Notes: generated by a model from the sequence alone, not told the origin. Counted from the first letter of the stretch, positions 18,327-27,292 are shown. The stretch: 64,000 nucleotides of DNA from WHSW01 sp963851045 (GCA_963851045.1 CAWKNC010000001.1:744001-808000); one strand, 5' to 3'. Numbers and translations: made by a program.

Positions 18327-19262
18327 CTACTTCCAGGCGACCGCGCCGGCGTCCTCAAAGGTCATCAGGCGCTTGAAGTCGTCGTAGCGCTCGGCGAGCT
18401 CGACGGGAGTGACCGTGCTGACGCGGTCGGTTCCAAAGCCCTCGACGTTGAGCGACGCCAGAACCGAACCGTGGATCATCGCCCGGCGAAGCGCCGACTC
18501 GTCGTATGTCCCGGCGATCCGTGCGCCGTCGAGATAGCCGAGGAACCCGCCGGCGAAGCTGTCGCCCGCGCCGGTGGGATCGCGAACCTCCTCGAGCGGG
18601 AGCCCGGGAACGGCGAAGTATCCGTCCTCGGTGAAGAGGAGTGCGCCGTATTCGCCACGCTTGGCCACGACCACGCTCGGCCCCATAGCGATCGTCGCCT
18701 TCGCCGCCAGAGAGAGGTTCGGCTCCGCGGTGAGCATGCGCAGTTCCGCGTCGTTGAGCAGCAGGCAGTCGACCTCCCCGATCGCGCTGACGAGCGAGTC
18801 GCGTGCGGTGTCGATCCAGAGGTTCATCGAGTCGAGGGCGGCGAACTCGGCTGACGATTGGGCGCGGACGTCGCGCTGGAGATCGGGCTGGATGTTGCCG
18901 AGAAAGAGCATCTCCGCCGCTGCTGAATCGGCCGAGAGCTTGGGCTCGAAGTCGGCGAACACGTTGAGCTGCGTGTCGTCCGTGTGAGCGACGTTCATGT
19001 CGTGGTCGTAGTGACCGCGCCAGAAGAACGTCTCGCCGCCTGGAACGTGCTCGATGTCGCCGGTCGCGATCCCGCGGGCTTTGAGCAGGTTCAGCTGTTC
19101 CTCGCCGAAGTCGTCGCCCACGGGTCCGACGACGCCGACGTCGGTGAAGAAGCTTGCCGCGAGAGCGAAGTGCACGGCGGAGCCGCCGAGCATGCGCTCG
19201 CGCTCCCCGAACGGGGTGCGCACGCTGTCGAAGGCGATTGATCCAACTACGGTCAGTGCCAC
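18327..19262 (-). CDS. PfkB-family carbohydrate/nucleoside kinase
   Basis: A 311-residue ribokinase-fold kinase. The N-terminal GGSAVHFALAA and the C-terminal catalytic and anion-hole motif RDPTGAGDSFAGGFLGYLDG are diagnostic; the Asp after GAG is the base. PfkB enzymes phosphorylate sugars, nucleosides or related alcohols. The PGGETFFWRGHYDHDMN segment, in the lid region, does not tell me the substrate. GTG 19262 follows TAGTCT at 9 nt, with no Shine-Dalgarno. It converges with the GGDEF gene. Confidence 0.88.
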   Translation of the reverse strand: MALTVVGSIAFDSVRTPFGERERMLGGSAVHFALAASFFTDVGVVGPVGDDFGEEQLNLLKARGIATGDIEHVPGGETFFWRGHYDHDMNVAHTDDTQLNVFADFEPKLSADSAAAEMLFLGNIQPDLQRDVRAQSSAEFAALDSMNLWIDTARDSLVSAIGEVDCLLLNDAELRMLTAEPNLSLAAKATIAMGPSVVVAKRGEYGALLFTEDGYFAVPGLPLEEVRDPTGAGDSFAGGFLGYLDGARIAGTYDESALRRAMIHGSVLASLNVEGFGTDRVSTVTPVELAERYDDFKRLMTFEDAGAVAWK

Positions 19263-19271
19263 GACTGCGGC

Positions 19272-19277
19272 AGACTA
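19272..19277 (-). promoter_or_regulatory. Candidate -10, leaderless GTG at 19262
   Basis: TAGTCT on the minus strand, 9 nt before GTG 19262. Only 21 nt separate this start from the divergent ATG 19284, so the plus-strand promoter must lie inside the kinase gene or overlap this element. Confidence 0.4.
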
Positions 19278-19283
19278 GGTGAA

Positions 19284-20231
19284 ATGAGAGCGATTCGGAT
19301 CGAGAAGTTCGGCGGGCCCGAGGTGATGGAGCTGGTAGAGCTCCCAGACCCCGAGCCTGGCGCTGGCGAGGTCGTGGTTGAGGTTGGGCGCTGCGGCGTC
19401 AACTTCGCCGACACCCACGCGACCCGCGACGACTATCTGGCCAAGCAGAGCCTGCCGCTGATCCCCGGCGGCGAGATCAGTGGCCGCACACCCGACGGCC
19501 GGCGAGTCGCCGCGTTGCTTGCGACGGGCGGCTACGCCTCGCACGTGGTCGTTCCCGAGGCACATCTGATTCCGGTGCCAGATGGCGTCAGCGACGACCA
19601 GGCGGCGTCGATCCTGCTCCAGGGGCTAACGGCACACGCCCTCGTCCATCGCTGTGCGCGGCTACGGGAGGGGGAAACGGTCGTCGTCGAGGCGGCCGCC
19701 GGCGGTACCGGCACGCTCGCGGTCCAGCTTGCCAAGCGCGCGGGCGCGCGGGTCATCGCGCTCGCGTCGAGCGAGGACAAGCGTGATCTCACACTGCGCC
19801 TCGGAGCCGATGCCGCGGTCGACTCACGCGCCGAGGAGCTCGGCGCGGCGATCCTCGAAGCCAACAACGGCGACGAGGTTGACGCCGTGCTGCAGATGAG
19901 CGGCGGCGCCGCTTTTGACCAGCAGCTGCGAATCCTTGCGCCGTTCGGCCGCATGGTCGCGTTCGGGATCGCCTCGCGGGAGCAGAACGAGGTCGCGACG
20001 GGGCACCTGATGCGTCATTCGCGCGCCGTTATCGGCTTCTGGCTGATGCACCTCATCCCGCGCCGCGAGGAGACCGCAGCGATGATCGGCGACCTGCTCA
20101 GCGCCGTCGCGGCGGGCGAGCTCGAGGTCGTCGGAGGCGGCGTTTATCCGCTCTCCGAAGCGCGGGCCGCGCACGAGGCGCTTGCAGCGCGCAGGACCAC
20201 GGGCAAGCTTTTGCTCGACCCGACGCTCTAA
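19284..20231 (+). CDS. Zinc-free quinone oxidoreductase-like MDR protein
   Basis: A 315-residue medium-chain dehydrogenase/reductase. It has the N-terminal GroES-like fold (VELPDPEPGAGEVVVEVGRCGVNFAD, shortened here) and a Rossmann domain with AAAGGTGTLAVQLAKRAGAR. The structural and catalytic zinc cysteines of alcohol dehydrogenases are absent, as in NADPH:quinone oxidoreductases. Substrate unknown. GGTG lies 5-6 nt before ATG 19284. Confidence 0.85.
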   Translation: MRAIRIEKFGGPEVMELVELPDPEPGAGEVVVEVGRCGVNFADTHATRDDYLAKQSLPLIPGGEISGRTPDGRRVAALLATGGYASHVVVPEAHLIPVPDGVSDDQAASILLQGLTAHALVHRCARLREGETVVVEAAAGGTGTLAVQLAKRAGARVIALASSEDKRDLTLRLGADAAVDSRAEELGAAILEANNGDEVDAVLQMSGGAAFDQQLRILAPFGRMVAFGIASREQNEVATGHLMRHSRAVIGFWLMHLIPRREETAAMIGDLLSAVAAGELEVVGGGVYPLSEARAAHEALAARRTTGKLLLDPTL

Positions 20232-20234
20232 CCT
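20229..20234 (+). promoter_or_regulatory. Candidate -10, leaderless GTG at 20242
   Basis: TAACCT, 7 nt before GTG 20242. Its first three bases are the TAA stop of the preceding oxidoreductase gene. Confidence 0.4.
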
Positions 20235-20241
20235 CGGCTCA

Positions 20242-21756
20242 GTGCCATCTTTTCACGAGCTCGGACTGAGCACGGAGATCCAGACCGCGCTCGATGAGCT
20301 CGGCTATACCGAGCCGACCCCGATTCAGGAGCAGACGATCCCGGCGCTGCTCGGCGGCCAGGATGTAATCGGTCAGGCTCAGACCGGAACCGGCAAGACC
20401 GCTGCCTTCGGGCTGCCGCTTCTGCAATACCTCGATCCGACCTCGCAGGAGACCCAGGCGATCGTGATGACGCCGACCCGCGAGCTCTGCATCCAGGTCA
20501 CTCAGGCGCTGCGCGCCTATGCCGAGCACCTCGATATCGAGATCGTCGCGGTCTTCGGCGGGGCCCCCATCCAGACGCAGCAGTCGCGGCTTCGCAAGGG
20601 CGCTCATGTCGTGGTTGCCACCGTCGGCCGGATCATGGACCTGATCTCACGCCGCTCGCTTGTCCTGACCTCGGCGCGCTACGTGGTCCTGGACGAGGCA
20701 GACGAGATGCTCGACCTCGGATTCATCGAGGACGTTGAAAAGATTCTTCGCATGTGCCCATCGGGGCGCCAGACCGCGCTGTTCTCGGCGACGATGCCGG
20801 ACCCGATCGCCCGTCTCGCCGAGGCCCACATGTACGACCCGGTGACGATCAAGGTGACGCCGAAGCAGCTCACCGTCGACGCGATCGAGCAGGCCTTCGT
20901 CGAGGTTGAGCCCCGCGAGAAGACCGAGCGGCTGATCCAGGTCCTGCGCGCCGAGGAGCCCGAGCAGGCGATCATCTTCTGTCGGACGAAGATCGGCGCC
21001 GCCCGCCTTGACCGCGAGCTGCGCGACAAGGGCTTTCGCAACAAGGCGCTACACGGCGACATGAGCCAGGGCCAGCGCGACGGGGTGATGATCCAGTTCA
21101 AGGAGCGTGGGATGCCCCTTCTGGTGGCGACAGACGTCGCCGCGCGCGGGCTGGACATCGAGCACGTCACGCACGTCATCAACTACGACCTGCCGAACAA
21201 CACCGAGATCTATGTACATCGGATTGGTCGCACCGGTCGCGTCGGCCGCACCGGCCGCGCGATCACCTTCGTGACGACCAAGCAGCGTGGCGAGATCGAC
21301 GTGATTGAGCGCGAGGCAAAGACGTCGATCGGCGAGTGGGAGGCGCCCGAGGACCGCATCGAGCACGCCCCGCGTCCGCGCCGTCGCGACCATAGCTCCG
21401 AGGACAGGCCGCGACGCCCGCGCCGTGAGCGCGAGAAGCTGCCAGCCGATGCGACCGACGAGAGCGGCGCAACGGAGGACGAGGACTCGCGCGATACAGA
21501 GCCTGCGGAGGCGACAAACGGCCATGTGAAGCTGTTCGTCAACCGCGGTGCTCGCAGCGGGATCACCGAGGAGAACCTGCGGTGGGCGCTCTCCGAGGGG
21601 GCCGTGATCCCCGAGGCAGAGATTGGTGACATTCGCGTTCTCGAGCGTTTCTCATTCGTTGAGTTGCCCGACGAGCAGGCGAAGGTCGCCCTCGAGCGCC
21701 TCGACGGCACCAAGCTCGAGGGCAAGCAGATCCGCGTCGAGTACGCGAAGGACTAG
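20242..21756 (+). CDS. DEAD-box ATP-dependent RNA helicase (DeaD/CsdA type)
   Basis: A 504-residue RNA helicase with the motifs in order: Q motif (GYTEPTPIQEQTIPALL), AQTGTGKT, PTRELCIQV, VLDEADEMLD, SAT, VATDVAARGLDIEHV and HRIGRTGR. An acidic and basic low-complexity linker follows (residues about 380-425), then a DbpA-like RNA-binding domain (VKLFVNRGARSGITEENLRW to the end). It probably acts in rRNA or mRNA remodelling. GTG 20242 is taken as start because it directly precedes the conserved N-terminus; the frame from 20182 overlaps the upstream gene. Confidence 0.93.
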   Translation: MPSFHELGLSTEIQTALDELGYTEPTPIQEQTIPALLGGQDVIGQAQTGTGKTAAFGLPLLQYLDPTSQETQAIVMTPTRELCIQVTQALRAYAEHLDIEIVAVFGGAPIQTQQSRLRKGAHVVVATVGRIMDLISRRSLVLTSARYVVLDEADEMLDLGFIEDVEKILRMCPSGRQTALFSATMPDPIARLAEAHMYDPVTIKVTPKQLTVDAIEQAFVEVEPREKTERLIQVLRAEEPEQAIIFCRTKIGAARLDRELRDKGFRNKALHGDMSQGQRDGVMIQFKERGMPLLVATDVAARGLDIEHVTHVINYDLPNNTEIYVHRIGRTGRVGRTGRAITFVTTKQRGEIDVIEREAKTSIGEWEAPEDRIEHAPRPRRRDHSSEDRPRRPRREREKLPADATDESGATEDEDSRDTEPAEATNGHVKLFVNRGARSGITEENLRWALSEGAVIPEAEIGDIRVLERFSFVELPDEQAKVALERLDGTKLEGKQIRVEYAKD

Positions 21757-21781
21757 CCGGACCCGATCACCGCCGGGCGGA

Positions 21782-22765
21782 TCAGGTCGGCTCCGGGTCG
21801 CCCCGCGCCTCCCGCCCTTCGCGAATCAAGCGGCGCAGGTCTCGTGCGCGGAAGACCACGCCGAGCGTGATGAACGCGATGGCAACTGACCAGATCGTCA
21901 CCGATAGCTGCTGGCCCACGGAGTAGGCGACCACCGCCGCGTAGGTCGGTCCGTGCAGGGCGACCACGAGCAGCGCCTGTTGGGCGCCTGCCCCGCCGGG
22001 GGTGAAGGGAAGCGCTCCGGTGATCGCAAGAACGGACATCACCAACAGCACGTTGTCGAACGAACCGCCGATGTGGAACGCGTCGAGAAAGAGCCAGAAC
22101 GACGCAAACCGCAGCAGCCAGCCGGCCACCTGCCATGCGACGACCTCGCGCAGATAGCGGCGCGGCACTCGCAGGATCGCGAGGCCCTGCTTGAGGTTCT
22201 GCCAAAACGACTCGATCCGCCGGGCGACGAACGCGACGAGGACGACGAGCGCGATCGCGAGGACGGTCACCGTCAGGATCAAGAGTTGGGGGTTCGCGGC
22301 CCAGAACGAGATCTCGAATGCCGGCAGTTCCGGGAGCCGCGGAGCCGCGGGTAGGAGCCCCTGGCTCAGCGCGTAGCCGAGGACGACGAGACCGATCCCC
22401 GTGTCGAAGGGGGCGAGCACGGCGAACGAGGAGATGATCGCCGGGTACGCGGCCCCGCGGACGCTGCGCTTGGCGAGGACGATCTTGATCGCGTCGCCGC
22501 CCCGTGCCGGCAGGATTCCGTTGAGGCCCGCGCCGACGAGAAAGGCGCCGACGACACCTCGCTCGCTCACGGCGTCGCCGGGATACGCGGCGCGTATCGC
22601 ATTCGCCCAGGCGTGGCCCCGGCACAGCTGCAGCGCGAGCGACAGCAGGAGCGCTGCCGCGAGGAAGGGGATGTCGATCCGGGTGAGCTCGGCGAAGAAA
22701 GCGCCGATGGCGTCAAGGACCCGATCGAACTGACCTGCGAGGTCGATGGCAGCGGGCAGCGGCAT
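21782..22765 (-). CDS. Lysylphosphatidylglycerol synthase TM-region/UPF0104-like membrane protein
   Basis: A 327-residue integral membrane protein with about eight hydrophobic segments. NGILPARGGDAIKIVLAKR near residues 80-100 and ALPFTPGGAGAQQALLV near 250 are the two conserved loops of this family, which in MprF forms the flippase part. No catalytic aminoacyl-transfer domain is present, so it is more likely a lipid-handling transporter than a synthase. ATG 22765 follows TAGCTT at 9 nt; the next gene on the other strand starts only 21 nt away. Confidence 0.85.
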   Translation of the reverse strand: MPLPAAIDLAGQFDRVLDAIGAFFAELTRIDIPFLAAALLLSLALQLCRGHAWANAIRAAYPGDAVSERGVVGAFLVGAGLNGILPARGGDAIKIVLAKRSVRGAAYPAIISSFAVLAPFDTGIGLVVLGYALSQGLLPAAPRLPELPAFEISFWAANPQLLILTVTVLAIALVVLVAFVARRIESFWQNLKQGLAILRVPRRYLREVVAWQVAGWLLRFASFWLFLDAFHIGGSFDNVLLVMSVLAITGALPFTPGGAGAQQALLVVALHGPTYAAVVAYSVGQQLSVTIWSVAIAFITLGVVFRARDLRRLIREGREARGDPEPT

Positions 22766-22773
22766 ATCCGACT

Positions 22774-22780
22774 TAAGCTA
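22774..22780. promoter_or_regulatory. Fully overlapping divergent -10 elements
   Basis: The 7-nt sequence TAAGCTA contains TAAGCT on the plus strand (22774-22779), 7 nt before TTG 22787, and TAGCTT on the minus strand (22780-22775), 9 nt before ATG 22765. Both genes would be leaderless and the polymerases could not bind at once. Confidence 0.5.
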
Positions 22781-22786
22781 AGTGCC

Positions 22787-24313
22787 TTGCGAGCGCCGCC
22801 GCCCCGCTGGATCGTCGTCGGGCCAACCCTGCTGGCCGCGGTGGGGGCCGCGGCTTGCCTGGTTTGGGCACCGCCAAGCCAAGACCTCGCCGCCGCGAGC
22901 TTCCGCGCGGATCTCTTTGCCGACCACGGCTTCCTGCTTTGGAACGATCAGTGGTACTCCGGTCATTACCTGTTGTCCTACAGCGTCCTCTACCCACCGC
23001 TTGGGGCGCTGCTGGGCCCGCGCCTTGTGGGCGCGTTGGCGGTTGTCGTCGCTGCCGCGCTCTTTGCGATCCTGGCGCGGCGGCGGTTCCAAGCGAGCGC
23101 GTTGATCCCGTCGCTTTGGTTTGCGGCCGCGATCACAAGCTGGCTGCTGACCGGCCGAATCCCGTTCCTCCTGGCTGTGCCGATCGGCCTGGCGGCGCTG
23201 ATCCCCCTGCCGCCGCGACCGCTCTGGCCCGCCGCGGTAGCTGCCGTGGTGACGACGCTGGCGAGTCCGGTCGCGGGCCTCTTTCTCGCCCTGGCGGGTG
23301 CTGCCGTGTTACTCACCGGTGAGCGCCGTCGGGGCCTGTACCTCACGCTCGGCGCCGGCATCCCGATCCTCGCTTTGACCTTTCTGTTCCCGGTGGGCGG
23401 GACCGAGCCCTTTGTCTTCTCGGCCTTTATCGCAATCCCGCTGCTCGTCGCCGTGGTGGGCTGGCTGGTCCCGGCTCGCTTCAGGGCGCTGCGCGTTGGG
23501 GCGGCGCTGTACGGGTTACTCGCGCTCATCGCCTTCGTCGTCCCCACCGCGCTCGGCGGCAATGTCACCCGGCTCGGCGCCCTCTTTGCGGGCCCAGTGC
23601 TCGCACTCGTTCTCTGGCCTCGCGGTCGGCTCGTCGTTTTGGCCGTCTCCGTCCCGTTGCTGTATTGGCAGCTGACCGCGCCGATCCGCGATGCCGCCAA
23701 GGCCGCTGGCGAGAGGTCGACCGAGCGCTCGTTCTACGCGCCGCTGCTCACCGAACTGCGCGAGCTGCGGGCCGGGCAGGAGCCGTATCGGATCGAGGTC
23801 GCCCCGACCAAGAACCGGTGGGAGGCCGACTACATCGGTCGGGAGTTTCCGCTGGCGCGTGGCTGGTTGCGCCAGCTCGAATCCGACGACTTCGACCTCT
23901 TCTCCGACGGCAGTCTCGATCCCGCGTCCTACCGCGACTGGCTCGAACGTCACGCGGTTTCCTACGTCGCGGTGGCCGAAGCGCCGCTCGACTACCTCGC
24001 CGAGGATGAGGTCGCGCTGATCGACGCCGGTCTCGCCTATCTCGAGCCCGTGTGGAGCAACGACGATTGGCAGCTTTATCGGGTCGACGACGCGATTCCA
24101 CTTGGTGTCAGCGCCACCGGCGCCGACTGGTTCGAGGTGGATGCGCCGCGGGCGGGCACGTATCGGGTCGCAATCAACTTCACCTCGACCTGGGCGGCTG
24201 TCGCCGGCGATGCCTGCATCGAGCGAGGTTCCGACGGGACGACCTCGGTGATCACACAGGCGGCCGGGACAATCCGCGTTGAGTCGCGCCTGGGCCTTGA
24301 ATCGGGCTGTTAG
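22787..24313 (+). CDS. Multi-pass membrane protein, unrecognised
   Basis: A 508-residue protein. The first 310 residues hold roughly ten hydrophobic segments (for example VVGPTLLAAVGAAACLVW and LLVAVVGWLVPARFRAL). The rest is a soluble domain with ELRAGQEPYRIEVAPTKNRW and DYIGREFPLARGWLRQLE, which resembles the periplasmic part of GT-C-like or polymer-export membrane proteins, but no catalytic motif is evident. TTG 22787 is the start given by TAAGCT 7 nt upstream; the longer frame to 22613 lies inside the divergent gene. Its stop overlaps the convergent HAD gene by 4 nt. Confidence 0.7.
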   Translation: MRAPPPRWIVVGPTLLAAVGAAACLVWAPPSQDLAAASFRADLFADHGFLLWNDQWYSGHYLLSYSVLYPPLGALLGPRLVGALAVVVAAALFAILARRRFQASALIPSLWFAAAITSWLLTGRIPFLLAVPIGLAALIPLPPRPLWPAAVAAVVTTLASPVAGLFLALAGAAVLLTGERRRGLYLTLGAGIPILALTFLFPVGGTEPFVFSAFIAIPLLVAVVGWLVPARFRALRVGAALYGLLALIAFVVPTALGGNVTRLGALFAGPVLALVLWPRGRLVVLAVSVPLLYWQLTAPIRDAAKAAGERSTERSFYAPLLTELRELRAGQEPYRIEVAPTKNRWEADYIGREFPLARGWLRQLESDDFDLFSDGSLDPASYRDWLERHAVSYVAVAEAPLDYLAEDEVALIDAGLAYLEPVWSNDDWQLYRVDDAIPLGVSATGADWFEVDAPRAGTYRVAINFTSTWAAVAGDACIERGSDGTTSVITQAAGTIRVESRLGLESGC

Positions 24314-24921
24314 ATCCCGAGCAGCTCGTCAAGTCGCGCCAGCGTCGTCGGGGTCTCGCGATGAAGGATCGCCGTCATTCCGACCGCCTCCGCACCCGCA
24401 CAGTTCTCGCGCAGATCATCGACGAAGACCGCTGCGGCCGGCGCGACCTCGAGCCGCTGGCACGCGAGCTCATAGATCTCCGGCTGCGGCTTGTGAAGAC
24501 CGACCTCCCCGGAGATGATGCTGACATCGAAGAGATCCACGGGCGCACGGTCGTAGATCGAAAGGCCCCATGAGTTCGAGATCAACCCCGTCTTGATCCC
24601 AGCCGCGGAAGCCGCCCGAACCGCGCCCACCATCTCCTCGTCGGGCCCGAGGTCGGCGAACATGTCAGCGATCAGTCCCTCGTGGGACTCGAGACCCAGA
24701 AGTTCTCCGAAGCGGCGCTCGAAGTCAGGCTCGGCCAGCTCGCCGGTCTCGAGGCCACGGAGCAGCTTCAGCGCCCGCTCGTCGCCGCGAAAGAGGTCGC
24801 GCACCGTCTCCGGCGCAAGTCCGACCCGCCCGCAGAACGCAGAGAACGCGGGCCAGATGCTGGTGGTCAGAACCCCGCCGAAATCGACCACGAGCGCGCT
24901 GAAAGTAGGCTTCCCCGCCAT
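24310..24921 (-). CDS. HAD-family hydrolase (ACAD10/epoxide-hydrolase N-domain type)
   Basis: A 203-residue HAD subfamily IA phosphatase-like protein. The nucleophile loop reads LVVDFGGVLTTS, with the second Asp of DxD replaced by Gly, as I recall for the HAD domain of ACAD10. Motif II is LISNSWG, the Lys motif is GLHKPQPEIYE and motif IV is VFVDDLRENCAGAEAVGM. Start ATG 24921 overlaps the ATG of the divergent kinase gene within a single CATG. TAGCCT lies 8 nt upstream, inside the kinase coding region. Neighbours suggest a role in hydroxyacyl-CoA metabolism. Confidence 0.87.
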   Translation of the reverse strand: MAGKPTFSALVVDFGGVLTTSIWPAFSAFCGRVGLAPETVRDLFRGDERALKLLRGLETGELAEPDFERRFGELLGLESHEGLIADMFADLGPDEEMVGAVRAASAAGIKTGLISNSWGLSIYDRAPVDLFDVSIISGEVGLHKPQPEIYELACQRLEVAPAAAVFVDDLRENCAGAEAVGMTAILHRETPTTLARLDELLGI

Positions 24922-24935
24922 GGGCGAGGAGGCTA
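24906..24935. promoter_or_regulatory. Interlocked head-to-head promoters around a shared CATG
   Basis: TAGGCT (24906-24911) stands 8 nt before ATG 24920 on the plus strand. TAGCCT (24935-24930, minus strand) stands 8 nt before ATG 24921. The two start codons overlap in CATG, so each -10 lies within the other gene's coding sequence, in mirror symmetry. Confidence 0.5.
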
Positions 24936-25975
24936 CTGACGGGATCGACGTTGCCGGCGTGACCGCATGGTTCGAGGAGACCGTCGAGGCGATCGAGACG
25001 CCGCTGGAGTTCGCCCGGATCTCCGGAGGCCGGTCCAATCTCACCTATCGAGTCACCGACGCGGCCGGTCACCGCTGGGCACTGCGCCGACCTCCGCTCG
25101 GCGAACGGCTCGCCTCCGCGCATGACATGGGCCGCGAGCACCGGATCATCTCGGCGCTGGCCTCCACGCCGGTCCCGGTCGCCCGGGCCGCCGGGCTCTG
25201 CGAGGACGATTCGGTCAACGGCGCGCCCTTCTACGTCATGGATTGGGTCGATGGGCCAATTCTTCGATCGATCGATCAGGCCGACGAGTTTCCGGATGCA
25301 GACGATCGGCGAGCGATCGGCGAGCGCGTCGTCGACACCCTCGTCGCGATCCACGCGGTCGCGCCCGACGATGTTGGGCTCGGCGAGCTCGCCAAGAAGG
25401 AGGACTACGTCGCACGCCAGCTGCATCGCTGGCACGGCCAGTGGCAAAAGCAGCACACCCATGAGTTCCCGCTCGTCGGTGAGGTACACGACCGTCTCGC
25501 GGCACGCATTCCCGAACAGGGTCCCGCGACCCTCGTCCACGGCGACTACCGTCTCGACAACATGATCCTGACCCCCGCGGGTGAGGTCGCGGCGGTCGTC
25601 GACTGGGAGCTCTGCACTCTCGGCGACCCACTCGCCGACGTCGGCCTGCTCCTTGTCTACTGGGGCGAGGAGGGCGACGACCTGGTGCCGCTGCGCCCGG
25701 CGACGATGGCCCCGGGGTTTCCCTCTCGCGCCGAGGTCCGGGAGCGCTACGCCGAGAAGTCAGGCCGCGACCTCTCGGAGATCGACTTCTACGTCGCCCT
25801 CGGACTCTGGAAGCTCGGGATCATCCTCGAGGGAGTCTTCGCCCGGTACATGGCGGGCGGCTACGGCGAGGAGGACAAGGAGAGCGCGAAGGGGTTCGCT
25901 CGCACGGTCGGGAAGCTGATAGAGGCCGCCGATCAGGCCGAACGCGGCGAGCTCACGGAGCCGACGGGCGGATAG
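24920..25975 (+). CDS. APH-like phosphotransferase (ACAD10/11 kinase-domain type)
   Basis: A 351-residue aminoglycoside-phosphotransferase-fold kinase. The catalytic loop is LVHGDYRLDNMIL and the metal-binding loop VVDWELCTLGDPLADVG, near residues 205-240. The N-lobe has SGGRSNLTYRV and WALRRPPLG. This subfamily is fused to acyl-CoA dehydrogenase in vertebrate ACAD10/ACAD11, where the kinase domain phosphorylates 4-hydroxyacyl-CoA before phosphate elimination. The same reaction is inferred here because a HAD gene is divergent and an ACAD11-type dehydrogenase is convergent 33 nt away. Confidence 0.88.
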   Translation: MGEEATDGIDVAGVTAWFEETVEAIETPLEFARISGGRSNLTYRVTDAAGHRWALRRPPLGERLASAHDMGREHRIISALASTPVPVARAAGLCEDDSVNGAPFYVMDWVDGPILRSIDQADEFPDADDRRAIGERVVDTLVAIHAVAPDDVGLGELAKKEDYVARQLHRWHGQWQKQHTHEFPLVGEVHDRLAARIPEQGPATLVHGDYRLDNMILTPAGEVAAVVDWELCTLGDPLADVGLLLVYWGEEGDDLVPLRPATMAPGFPSRAEVRERYAEKSGRDLSEIDFYVALGLWKLGIILEGVFARYMAGGYGEEDKESAKGFARTVGKLIEAADQAERGELTEPTGG

Positions 25976-26008
25976 CGGCGATCCCGTTGCCGGGATCTGC
26001 CCGTCGAC

Positions 26009-27292
26009 CTACGCGGGGGTCGCAGCGGGCGCGGCGGCAGCGCTCGCGCCGTTGGAGCCCTCGCCCGCCTCGTCGGCCTTGGCCCAGTGGTTGAGCTCGC
26101 GGCGCGCGATCACCATCTTGTGGACCTCGTCGGGGCCGTCGGCGACCTTGAGCATCCGCGAGAAGCGCCACATGCCGGCCAGGGGTGTGTCGTCGGACAT
26201 CCCGAGTGAGCCATGGACCTGGATCGCGCGGTCGAGGACGTCCATGACGACGTTGGCGGCGACGACCTTGATCATCGAGATCTCGCGGCGGGCCTCCTTC
26301 TTGCCATAGGTGTCCATGCGCCAGGCGGCGTTGAGCGTCAGCAGGCGGGCCTGATCGGTTTCCATCCGCGACTTCGCGATGAAGTCCTGGACGAACTGCT
26401 TTTCGGCGAGCTTCGTGCCGAAGGCCTCGCGCGAATTGGCGCGGCGGCACATCATCTCGATCGCGCGCTCGCAGCTTCCAATCGCGCGCATGCAGTGGTG
26501 AATGCGGCCGGGGCCGAGGCGGTCCTGAGCGATGACGAAGCCCGCCTGGCGCGGGCCGAGGAGGTTCGTCGCGGGGACGCGACAGTCCTCGTAGCGGATC
26601 TCGCAGTGGCCGGGACCGCCTGAGTGGCCCATCACCGGCACGGGGCGCACCAGGTTGAAGCCCGGGGCGTCGGTGGGCACGAGGATCATCGAAGCGCGTG
26701 CGTAGGGGTGCGCATCGGGATCGGTGACGACCATCGCGATGGCCAGCGAGGCGCCGACGGCGCCGGAGGTGAACCACTTGTGGCCGTTGATGACCCACTC
26801 GTCGCCAGAGTCGGTGAGCACGGCCTGCGTCTGCAGAGTCCGCGGGTCGGATCCGGCCACGTCGGGCTCGGTCATCGAAAAGCAGGAGCGGATCTCGCCA
26901 TCGAGCAGACGCTGGAGCCAGGTGTCCTTCTGCTCGTCGGTGCCGTGCTCGGCGAGGATCTCCGTATTGCCGGTGTCCGGCGCAGCGCAGTTGAACGCCA
27001 TCGGCGCGATCGCCGGGCTGCGGCCCATCTCCTCGCAGAGGATCCCGTACTCCCAGTTGGTCAGTCCCACCCCATGCTCGGAGTCGGCCATGAAGAAGTT
27101 CCACAGGCCCTCGGCCTTGGCCTTCTCGCGAATGTCGACCAGGATCGCTGGGTAGGCGACGTTGGCGCCCTGCACAACCTCCTCATCGAGCGCGCGCAGC
27201 GCCTCGGCCTCGTTGGGATAGACGTGTTCGTCCATGAACGCGCGGATTCGATCCCGCAGTTCGATGACGCGGGGGCTCAGGTCGAAATCCAT
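26009..27292 (-). CDS. Acyl-CoA dehydrogenase, ACAD10/11 type
   Basis: A 427-residue acyl-CoA dehydrogenase. FAD-binding strand: CFSMTEPDVAGSDPRTLQT; C-terminal loop: VADGPDEVHKMVIARREL. ADGPDEVH is the signature of the ACAD10/ACAD11 branch rather than of ordinary straight-chain enzymes. A strong AGGAGG lies about 8 nt before ATG 27292 and the gene follows the PhyH-like stop by 11 nt, so they are co-translated. With the APH kinase and HAD genes next door it may process 4-phosphoacyl-CoA made from 4-hydroxy acids. Confidence 0.92.
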   Translation of the reverse strand: MDFDLSPRVIELRDRIRAFMDEHVYPNEAEALRALDEEVVQGANVAYPAILVDIREKAKAEGLWNFFMADSEHGVGLTNWEYGILCEEMGRSPAIAPMAFNCAAPDTGNTEILAEHGTDEQKDTWLQRLLDGEIRSCFSMTEPDVAGSDPRTLQTQAVLTDSGDEWVINGHKWFTSGAVGASLAIAMVVTDPDAHPYARASMILVPTDAPGFNLVRPVPVMGHSGGPGHCEIRYEDCRVPATNLLGPRQAGFVIAQDRLGPGRIHHCMRAIGSCERAIEMMCRRANSREAFGTKLAEKQFVQDFIAKSRMETDQARLLTLNAAWRMDTYGKKEARREISMIKVVAANVVMDVLDRAIQVHGSLGMSDDTPLAGMWRFSRMLKVADGPDEVHKMVIARRELNHWAKADEAGEGSNGASAAAAPAATPA

